DNA of 48,587 bases from CAKOSP01 sp964369625. GTDB taxonomy: Bacteria > Bacillota_I > Bacilli_A > RF39 > UBA660. The translations under genes and the position numbers were made by a program. The stretch's first letter is position 1; each line of letters opens with the position of its first letter. The stretch lies in NCBI GenBank assembly GCA_964369625.1, contig CAYJFC010000007.1:1-48587 (forward strand). Reading direction: 5' to 3'. The notes under the pieces were generated by a model, which was not told where the DNA came from, ran no database searches, and saw nothing but the letters and a program-made list of their open reading frames with translations. Shown here piece by piece: positions 43,113-48,587 of the stretch.

Positions 43113-43139
43113 AACTAGAAATTTAATATTTCTAGTTTT
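43111..43139. terminator. Bidirectional terminator
   Basis: A 12-bp perfect stem (AAAACTAGAAAT 43111-43122 with ATTTCTAGTTTT 43128-43139) ends zupT and the minus-strand gene. Confidence 0.8.
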
Positions 43140-43573
43140 CATTTTATTGAATTTTCATATTCATCATATGATAAATTGTCACTAACTATTTTTATACTAC
43201 TTACATTTTTGAAACCAAGGGCCATGATATAAGCAAGCTCCATATCGAATACTACAGAATCTTTAATATCAGTGTTTAACACAAAATCATTAGATGTTAA
43301 ACATAAAGTATCACCATTATTAAGTTTATAGATTGGCTCATCATATGTAACATTAGGGTGATATAGTTTACTATTATTGATTTTTACCATTGTACCTTTA
43401 GGTATATTGTTACTTCCAACATATCCTATATTTAAGATATTAGTAGATTTATCAACATTTATTAGTTTTTCAATAACATTCAAACCTCCAACGCCTGTTA
43501 TAACAATTTCTTCATTATTAACATTATATTGCTCTGCTAATTTAAGTTCATCTTTTGTAGCTATTACTATCAT
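43139..43573 (-). CDS. Compact nucleoside phosphorylase/nucleosidase-like protein
   Basis: The start at 43573 follows AAAGGAG; a longer frame to 43603 is rejected because that site would be internal. The 144-residue protein resembles the MTA/SAH nucleosidase-PNP fold but is much shorter than the usual ~230. Visible motifs are VITGVGGLNVIEKL (~26), ILNIGYVGSNNIPKG (~49), the nucleoside-ribose motif VFDMELAYIMA (~110, like VDMExA) and KIVSDN (~130, with the catalytic-type Asp). The order is right but the linkers are reduced. Activity is uncertain. Confidence 0.6.
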   Translation of the reverse strand: MIVIATKDELKLAEQYNVNNEEIVITGVGGLNVIEKLINVDKSTNILNIGYVGSNNIPKGTMVKINNSKLYHPNVTYDEPIYKLNNGDTLCLTSNDFVLNTDIKDSVVFDMELAYIMALGFKNVSSIKIVSDNLSYDEYENSIK

Positions 43574-43627
43574 AGTTAATTCTCCTTTAAGTAAGTATAT
43601 CAAAAAAATAAATTTTTACAAAATAAT

Positions 43628-43650
43628 AAAAACTGAGTTTACTCAGTTTT
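43628..43650 (-). terminator. Terminator of the former ABC ATPase gene
   Basis: AAAACTGAG/CTCAGTTTT with TAAA loop; on the minus strand it overlaps the stop and leads into T-rich DNA. Confidence 0.75.
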
Positions 43651-43980
43651 ATCTATTTCTTTCCATATAGTATCATAATATTTACTAAAATTTTTATCTT
43701 GTCTATTTTTAAGTGGAGAATTTTTGTTTGCTAATTCTATATTCAAAATTTTCTTAATTTTACCAGGTCTTTTAGTTAGAACAATAACTCGGTCAGATAA
43801 ACTCACAGCTTCTGCAATATCGTGAGTAATCATAATAACAGTTTTTTGTTCTTTTTTAATTATATTATAAACGTCATCTGCTACTTTTAATCTGGTTTGA
43901 TAATCAAGTGCAGAAAAAGGTTCATCTAGCAGTAAAATGTCAGGTTTAATTGCTAGTGTTCTAATTAAAGCTACTGTATG
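43639..43980 (-). pseudogene. SsuB/TauB-type ABC ATPase, 3' fragment cut by the integrated element
   Basis: Reading the minus strand from 43977, the frame encodes TVALIRTLAIKPDILLLDEP and onward (FSALDYQTRL, VIMITHDIAEAVSLSDRV, LTKRPGKI), ending at the stop at 43639. This is the Walker B to C-terminal part of a nitrate/sulfonate-type importer ATPase. The preceding residues (YSIH) no longer match the expected LSGGxxQR signature. In-frame reading into the element reaches a stop at 44029-44031 with no start codon. Walker A and signature are missing, presumably left on the far side of the element, outside the window. Sequence to the right of ~43978 belongs to the element. Confidence 0.85.
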
Positions 43981-43996
43981 AATAGAGTAAACACAC
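43975..43996. other. Element-chromosome junction (att site end)
   Basis: Homology to the ABC ATPase ends at about 43976-43980 (plus strand ACTGTATGAA). The nonamer TAAACACAC at 43988-43996 recurs at 44062-44070, just inside the element, and could be part of a recombinase-binding region. The exact crossover cannot be fixed without the other junction. Confidence 0.55.
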
Positions 43997-44009
43997 GATT
44001 GTCTTTTTT

Positions 44010-44030
44010 GCCTTATTTTAAAGGCTTTTT
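44010..44030 (+). terminator. Hairpin at the element edge
   Basis: GCCTT/AAGGC around a 6-base loop with T5 after (plus strand) and A/T-rich flanks on both sides. It may isolate the element from flanking transcription. Confidence 0.45.
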
Positions 44031-44174
44031 AAATTTTATATTTTACTATGCTTGAATGTAATAAACACACAAACTTTTAAGTCTACAAGGTTTTCTTGTG
44101 TACTTAATATTTAAATATCAACTATTCGAATTTTTCGAGCAGTTCAGTAGTACGATTTTTTCGTGCAACTAAAA

Positions 44175-45029
44175 TTATATATTTTCAATTTTTTCTTTAT
44201 TATCTATATATTGATAATTTAAAGCGTTATTTTTACTAATCACAGAAGTTTCAAGTTTCTTTTCTAAATCTTCACGAGCTACTTTAGCAGTATTACCACC
44301 CATTTTAGCTATTTTTTTGTTTTGCTCTAAACCTTGTGGGTTATGTTTTTTAGCTAGTTCTCTTGTTGCTATTTCTCCTAAGTCTGTTAAAGCAACTTCT
44401 ATATCAGTCATATTATCTCTTAAAGATTCTTTTCTAAGACCTTTAAGTTCTTTATATTCACTTGCTTTCATTCCAGACCATTCTTTATAAATTTCATTTG
44501 TAAGAATAGCAAACTCAATACCTTCTTTAATTCCTCCGTCTTTCCAAACATCAGTTAGTTGTTTTCTATCTTGTAAAGATTTAATTCTTTTTGCTATCCA
44601 ATTTTCATCATAACCTTTAGCTCTATAAGTATCTATTGCTCGTTGTAAGGCTAGGGAAGGATCAAATGTTTCATCTATTCTTTCACTTCCTAATTTAGCT
44701 AACCATTGTTTTATAGGTTCAGCATTTTTACTTGGAACTGATTGTATTATTCTAAACATTCCTTCTATATCACATACATCAGTCAGATAATATTTTCCAT
44801 CTTTTGATTTTAATTTCAGTTGTCCGATTTTATCGGACATCTCATTTCCTTCTGATTTTAATTGGTTTTTCAAGTCGCTCCAATATTTTCTTGGTCTATC
44901 ACTTTCTGATAATACTCCTACAACATCTACTATGCTTATATAGTATTTTTCTTCTTCCTTATTCCAAACACTTCTTATTTCAGTGTTATTAAATATTTTA
45001 TTTATTATTTGTAATTTTTCTGAGTTCAT
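44175..45029 (-). CDS. Bro-N family protein (phage antirepressor-like)
   Basis: The 284-residue protein starts after GAAAGGA. The N-terminal ~115 residues match the Bro-N/antirepressor type: IRSVWNKEEEKYYISIVDVV, RKYWSDLKNQLKSEGNEMS and LTDVCDIEGMFRIIQSVPS. A C-terminal helical domain (about 120-270) is shared with DinD-like and Bacteroidetes/Firmicutes mobile-element proteins (WIAKRIKSLQDRKQLTDVW; KGLRKESLRDNMTDIEVALT). Such proteins bind DNA or repressors and are common cargo or switch genes of phages and integrative elements. Here it is next to the att end and the integrase, with its own promoter. Confidence 0.75.
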   Translation of the reverse strand: MNSEKLQIINKIFNNTEIRSVWNKEEEKYYISIVDVVGVLSESDRPRKYWSDLKNQLKSEGNEMSDKIGQLKLKSKDGKYYLTDVCDIEGMFRIIQSVPSKNAEPIKQWLAKLGSERIDETFDPSLALQRAIDTYRAKGYDENWIAKRIKSLQDRKQLTDVWKDGGIKEGIEFAILTNEIYKEWSGMKASEYKELKGLRKESLRDNMTDIEVALTDLGEIATRELAKKHNPQGLEQNKKIAKMGGNTAKVAREDLEKKLETSVISKNNALNYQYIDNKEKIENI

Positions 45030-45059
45030 ATCTAATTCCTTTCTATATTAATTTCAACA

Positions 45060-45076
45060 GGTGATAATTTGTCACC
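45060..45076. promoter_or_regulatory. Inverted repeat in the bro leader (possible operator)
   Basis: GGTGAT/GTCACC around AATTT, just downstream of the predicted bro transcription start. It could be an operator or an mRNA hairpin near the ribosome-binding site. Confidence 0.4.
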
Positions 45077-45096
45077 AATTGACTTGTTTTGTGAGT

Positions 45097-45125
45097 ATTG
45101 TAATATATATACAAAGATATATCAA
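45097..45125 (-). promoter_or_regulatory. Promoter of the Bro-N gene
   Basis: On the minus strand TTGATA (45125-45120), 17-base spacer, TACAAT (45102-45097). Confidence 0.65.
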
Positions 45126-45210
45126 ATAACCAATTTTAAAAATCTGTGTGACTTTTTAGTTAAATTTGCTATATATCTCTTGAAATATGCTAATAATTAT
45201 GTAAATTACT

Positions 45211-45233
45211 ATACCAATTTTCAAAATTGGTAT
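45211..45233. repeat. 23-bp perfect palindrome between integrase and Bro-N gene
   Basis: ATACCAATTTT-C-AAAATTGGTAT is fully symmetric. It lies just after the integrase stop (minus strand) and lacks a T tail, so it is not a typical terminator. A half site AACCAATTTTAAAA lies at 45127-45140, next to the bro -35. It is a candidate operator. Confidence 0.55.
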
Positions 45234-45244
45234 AATTTCAATAT

Positions 45245-46855
45245 TTATTCAATATTCCATATTATTTTAATATCTCGTGATTTGTCATCTTTAACTTTAC
45301 CTATATATATTTTATCTATAAATTCATTAACTATGACGTGTTCTAGTTTTGAAAGTATTTTGTATTTTGAAAATATTTCTTTTTTATCTAGTAGGGATTT
45401 TTGTTTTGTTTTTTTATACTCTAGTTTTTCATTAATTGAAGATATTTCATTTTTTATTATTTCTTCATTATTGCTGTAATCTTCCATTAGTAATTTAAAT
45501 TGTTCTTCTGAAATAATTTTATTAACTTTATCTTGATATACTGTTTTAAGATAATTATTTGTTTCTCTTAATTTTTTTTCTAGTTCTTCTAAACGATAAT
45601 TTAGAGAAAATGTTTCTTTATCTTGTTCATTATCTTTTAAGGTAGTACTGGCTTCATTTAATTTTTGCTCACTATAAAATTTGTTTATTTTAGCATTTAT
45701 TGCACTTAATACAATATCATATAAAACATCATATCTCATTGAAAGTTTATTAACACATTCATTATATCCATCTCTGTTAGAAGTACAAACTAAGTATTCA
45801 TGTTTGCTTGTACAATTTCTTTTTAAATAAGAATCACATTCTAAACAAAATACTTTTCCTGAAAATATGTGAGCCTTTTTACTATTATTGCTTACACGAG
45901 TTCTATCTTGCATTAGTATTTTAACTTTATTAAATAATACTTCACTAATAATAGGTTCATGAGTATCTTTAACTATAATCCAGTTACTTTTATTTTTCTT
46001 AATTATTTTTTTATTCTTATAACTAACAGTACTTCTTTTACCTTGAATAAGGTGTCCTAAATATATTTCATTTGTTAGTATTGTTTTTATAGCATTTGAA
46101 CTCCATTTAATATCTTCTATGTTTCTTTTACTTATAACATTTAATTTATGTCCTTTTTGTTTTTTATATAAAGATGGTGAAGGGATATTATCTTCATTTA
46201 AGGTTTTAGCAATACTCCCATATCCATATCCATCTACATATAATTTAAATATTCTTTTTACAATACTACTTGCATAATCATCAATTACTAAGTTATTATT
46301 ATTTTCTTTAGATACTTCGTAACCAAATGGAGCAAAGGGACTAATGTACTCACCGTTTTTCATTTTAGCATTAAATGCAGATCTAATATTATTTGATACA
46401 TCTTCTAAATACCATTCATTTACAAGACCATTTATTTGTCTTGATTTTTTATTTCCTTTATTAAACGTATCAGCATTATCAGATAAACTAATAAATCTAA
46501 TATTCCATTCTATAAATTTATTATGAAGATACTTTTCAACAATTTCCATATCTCTTGAAAACCTCGATTGACTTTTACACATTACTATATCTAGTTTACC
46601 TTTTTTACAATCTTCAATTAATCTTTCAAATTCTGGTCTAAATGTTCCAGCTCCAGATAAATCTTCATCACAATATTCATCAAAGAAAATAAAGTTATCA
46701 TATTTTTCTATTTCAGCAACTAATAAGTTCCTTTGATTTTTAATACTTTCACTATCATCACTTTTATTAATTTTATTTTTATCTTCATCAGATAATCTCA
46801 AATAAATTCCAACTTTTAAAATATTCTTATTACTAACACTCTCCATTTCAGACAT
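45245..46855 (-). CDS. Large serine recombinase (site-specific integrase)
   Basis: The 536-residue protein is a large serine recombinase. The N-terminal catalytic domain has the nucleophile Ser22 in GIYLRLSDED, the resolvase motif CKSQSRFSRDMEIVEKYL (~92-110) and helix E. The recombinase domain follows (~165-310; PFGYEV, YGYGSIAKTLNEDNIPSP). A zinc-ribbon domain carries four cysteines (CLECDSYLKRNC ... C ... C, ~333-370), and a coiled coil lies at ~395-480. No break is visible, so it may be active. It starts after AAAGGAGG. An extended -10 on the minus strand lies at 46914-46922. It is the likely enzyme for integration into the ABC ATPase gene 1.3 kb away. Confidence 0.93.
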   Translation of the reverse strand: MSEMESVSNKNILKVGIYLRLSDEDKNKINKSDDSESIKNQRNLLVAEIEKYDNFIFFDEYCDEDLSGAGTFRPEFERLIEDCKKGKLDIVMCKSQSRFSRDMEIVEKYLHNKFIEWNIRFISLSDNADTFNKGNKKSRQINGLVNEWYLEDVSNNIRSAFNAKMKNGEYISPFAPFGYEVSKENNNNLVIDDYASSIVKRIFKLYVDGYGYGSIAKTLNEDNIPSPSLYKKQKGHKLNVISKRNIEDIKWSSNAIKTILTNEIYLGHLIQGKRSTVSYKNKKIIKKNKSNWIIVKDTHEPIISEVLFNKVKILMQDRTRVSNNSKKAHIFSGKVFCLECDSYLKRNCTSKHEYLVCTSNRDGYNECVNKLSMRYDVLYDIVLSAINAKINKFYSEQKLNEASTTLKDNEQDKETFSLNYRLEELEKKLRETNNYLKTVYQDKVNKIISEEQFKLLMEDYSNNEEIIKNEISSINEKLEYKKTKQKSLLDKKEIFSKYKILSKLEHVIVNEFIDKIYIGKVKDDKSRDIKIIWNIE

Positions 46856-46913
46856 AATTATTACCTCCTTTTTTAAGATAATAATTAACTAAAGTGGTTT
46901 TATAACCAATATT

Positions 46914-46922
46914 ATTATAACA
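46914..46922 (-). promoter_or_regulatory. Extended -10 promoter of the serine recombinase
   Basis: TGTTATAAT on the minus strand. A short palindrome TGGTT-TTAT-AACCA (~46895-46908) lies just downstream and could be an operator. Confidence 0.5.
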
Positions 46923-46944
46923 TAGATTAATAGCATTCATAGTC

Positions 46945-47070
46945 TTATACACTTTCTAAAAACATAATTATTGTGTATAATTTATAATTTATTTCTTTTA
47001 CTAAATCTACCTTTTCAACATCAGTTTTGTATTCTTCAATTATATTATATTTTTTATTTATAAGAATCAC
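46945..47070 (-). CDS. Small 41-residue protein upstream of the recombinase
   Basis: A GTG start at 47070 after AAGGAG opens a 41-codon frame rich in Lys, Glu and Ile. The GTG overlaps the TGA of a 12-codon frame upstream (MTTTKIKIEFKE, 47067-47105), which has its own AAAAGGA. Overlapping tiny genes just before a serine recombinase are often seen in Firmicutes integrative elements. No function known; confidence is limited by size. Confidence 0.4.
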   Translation of the reverse strand: MILINKKYNIIEEYKTDVEKVDLVKEINYKLYTIIMFLESV

Positions 47071-47105
47071 TCCTTAAATTCAATTTTAATTTTTGTAGTT
47101 GTCAT
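47067..47105 (-). CDS. 12-codon ORF, possible leader peptide
   Basis: ATG at 47105 is preceded by AAAAGGA at good spacing and the stop overlaps the GTG of the 41-residue frame. It may serve only to couple translation. Confidence 0.2.
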   Translation of the reverse strand: MTTTKIKIEFKE

Positions 47106-47170
47106 ATTATCACATCCTTTTCTATGTGAAGATGGTGTTTGTAATACTTTAATATTATGCGAAGATTTTT

Positions 47171-47530
47171 TTATCTTTCCACATCGTTATTTTTATTTTT
47201 GTTACGAGGTTTATAATAATCATAATTAATAGAATTAGCTAAATCATTATAATCTTCTATTTCATCTTTTCTATCTATTTTTAAAACTGTACAAATTGCT
47301 TTTCCAATATTAAAAATTACTTCTTTTAACTTACTAACAGTTCTTTTTAAATTTTTGCTTTACTGCTTGATATAAATTTTTATCATAAAAGTTAATATAA
47401 CTAATATTAAAATCGAATCTATCTTTATCATAATTACCAGTGCATTTTCTTATTTTCATTTAAGCACTAATATTCTATAAGTCTTTTTGTTTATATTTAG
47501 TTTCTACTCTTACTACTTTTTTTTCATCAT
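47171..47530 (-). pseudogene. Decayed element gene, possibly a mobilisation protein remnant
   Basis: Minus-strand pieces in different frames can be joined. A start ATGATG with ribosome-binding site AAAGGA (near 47530) gives MMKKK then VVRVETKYKQKDL if one A is added to an A8 tract. The next piece is KIRKCTGNYDKDRFDFNISY and onward, after two stops. A last piece, SKLKEVIFNIGKAICTVLKI and onward, ends at the stop at 47171 after another shift near 47360. No intact gene remains. Position beside the RepA-like gene and upstream of the integrase suggests a mobilisation or replication-accessory gene, but the family is not recognised. Confidence 0.4.
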
Positions 47531-47552
47531 ACGTTGTTCAATCCTTTCATTA

Positions 47553-47619
47553 AATAGGTCAATAATGACCTATTCTCACTAGGGTATAGCCCAAATCGTT
47601 CGTTAAGGATATTCCTTAA
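47553..47619. other. Cluster of inverted repeats (oriT- or origin-like)
   Basis: Three inverted repeats lie within 67 bases: AATAGGTCA/TGACCTATT with a 4-base loop (47553-47574, perfect), GGG-TATAG-CCC (47582-47592) and TTAAGGA-TAT-TCCTTAA (47603-47619, perfect). They sit between the RepA-like pseudogene and the possible mobilisation remnant, where transfer or replication origins are often found. No nick site can be named. Confidence 0.35.
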
Positions 47620-47675
47620 AAAACTAATGAAATAATTATCGCTACTTTCATTACTTCGTAACAAAGCGTGCCACA

Positions 47676-48587
47676 TTATTCATCTTCATTTTGCGAAGGC
47701 TCAATGTAAGAAGCGTGATATGTTCTACTATCTGCTGTTCTACATTTAGTAATGAATACACCTTCGCTTTCTAGTAATTCTATGCTAGTGTTTAAAAGTC
47801 TACCAAATCTTTTAGGTGACATTTGAAAGTTAGCCTTTAATACTATATCGGTACAAGTAAAATTTATTTTTTTTGACTAGCAATATATTTTATAAAAGAA
47901 GTTAGTTCATAAGAAATTTCTTCTTCTTCAATTGAATTTATTTTTTAAAATATTAGATTATCCATTTTCTTTAGTTGAATATCTAACTCAGGAAAATCTC
48001 TATTTATCATTTGTAGTTTTACATATTTCTTATTTGTTTTATTTTCAATTAATGTAATTCTTTCATCAACTGTTGCATCAAGTGCAACAGTTCCCAAAGT
48101 TTTACCATTTTTCTTTAAATGATGAGTAACTAAAAAAGTTACATTATATTTATCACAAAAGTATCTTAATTTTGGTAATACTTTTTGAGCAATATCTTGA
48201 TAATTGTTAATATCATAATCAACACTAAAATCTATATCTTTTAACATATCTATTATTATTAATTTATCATCATTTTCTTCTGAAAATAATTTAATTTCAT
48301 ATTCTAAATCTCTTAATGAAATGTTGATTTTATTTTGTCTATCAATAGGGAATAGAAATTTTTTTTAACCTCTAGTTCCATAAAATCTATATGTTCCTTT
48401 ATTTGACCTGAATCTGATCCTGTGGTAATATATAAAATAGGCGAGGGATTAACTTTGTATCCTAAAAAAGATGTTCCGTTTATAACGGAGCAGGAAAGTT
48501 GCAGTGCCAACATAGACTTTCCTACTTTTGGATTGGATACTAATAGATACACACCCTTAGACTTCATTATATGATTTATGATGATGT
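47676..48587 (-). pseudogene. RepA-like AAA/RecA-fold ATPase with winged-helix end, frameshifted (start outside window)
   Basis: Reading the minus strand from the right edge gives KSKGVYLLVSNPKVGKSMLA with Walker A NPKVGKS, then ILYITTGSDSG. At an A8 tract (48359-48366) the frame breaks; the continuing frame reads FLFPIDRQNKINISLRDLEY, the Walker B strand LIIIDML, FLVTHHLKK, and a C-terminal NLIF before a TAA at 47945-47947. The same frame goes on as KINSIEEEEISYELTSFIKY to a second A8 tract (47870-47877), after which a shifted frame gives a winged-helix end (SPKRFGRLLNTSIELLESEG) closing at 47676. This is the layout of RepA-type ATPases of plasmids and integrative elements. Two frameshifts and one stop make it a pseudogene as written. 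Confidence 0.75.

Noticed and set aside
44804..45479. Plus-strand frames over the Bro-N and integrase genes
   Set aside because: Hydrophobic shadows of well-supported minus-strand genes without ribosome-binding sites.
1..48587. tRNA, rRNA genes and CRISPR arrays
   Set aside because: By eye I found no cloverleaf with a GGTTCGAATCC-type arm, no rRNA-like stretch and no regularly spaced identical repeats. A computed scan would be more sensitive.
1..48587. Reverse transcriptase for a diversity-generating retroelement
   Set aside because: No translated frame shows the RT motifs (for example a YxDD box in an RT context), so any such system must be elsewhere.

Overview
This 48.6 kb window is very AT-rich and uses the standard bacterial code: the enolase gene ends on TGA and tryptophans are TGG. 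Gene content points to a fermentative, anaerobic Firmicutes/Bacilli-type gut bacterium, perhaps of the RF39/Erysipelotrichia-like groups. It has a single-chain pyruvate:ferredoxin oxidoreductase, a FemAB-type peptidoglycan bridge enzyme (so a cell wall), a SigH-like sigma factor beside secE-nusG, lipoproteins and a ZIP metal transporter. The taxonomic placement is inference. Promoters are easy to read: many genes have an extended -10 (TGNTATAAT) and a short leader. Hairpin terminators often overlap the stop codon.

Layout. (1) 1-3.4 kb: tail of tuf, a FemAB aminoacyltransferase, a DUF308 membrane protein and enolase. (2) 3.4-9.4 kb: a 1035-residue surface protein with three tandem modules, whose last ~165 bases are strikingly GC-rich and look like a diversity-generating-retroelement variable region. 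A 1760-bp ISL3-family element with an exact 8-bp target duplication follows; it sits in the loop of what was the downstream terminator. Next is an Rpn/PD-(D/E)XK protein. (3) 9.4-17.6 kb: PFOR, recG, a lipoprotein, a nitroreductase, an orphan receiver and a short FNT-like channel. recG is flanked by two predicted small RNAs, each with promoter, terminator and an unpaired C-run. (4) 17.6-25.6 kb: an uncharacterised block. A three-gene operon encodes an unknown protein, a membrane-anchored McrB-like AAA+ ATPase and a DUF2357 (McrC-like) protein without a visible nuclease. It is followed by a membrane protein with calcium-binding-type repeats and a three-gene coiled-coil/helical operon. (5) 25.6-32.6 kb: radical SAM protein, SDR epimerase, rlmB, sigH-like, nucleotidase, secE, nusG, then a fused MacB-like ABC transporter. 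(6) 32.6-43.6 kb: an SsuC-type permease, a two-component system with an FtsX/MacB-type ABC exporter, an HD hydrolase fused to a CYTH-like domain, a membrane-bound XRE regulator, a thioredoxin-like lipoprotein, a DHFR-like reductase, a ZIP transporter and a compact nucleosidase-like protein. (7) 43.98 kb to the end: one end of an integrated element that cut an SsuB/TauB-type ATPase gene. It carries a Bro-N protein, an apparently intact large serine recombinase, tiny ORFs, a decayed possible mobilisation gene, an inverted-repeat cluster and a RepA-like ATPase broken by frameshifts.

How the genes may work together: the McrB/DUF2357 operon and its neighbours may form a membrane-associated AAA+ machine. 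The two-component system probably controls the adjacent ABC exporter in an envelope-stress or peptide-resistance module. The serine recombinase is the likely agent that inserted the right-hand element. The two best candidates for something undescribed are the variable-region-like 3' end of the surface-protein gene and the membrane-anchored McrB/DUF2357 operon.
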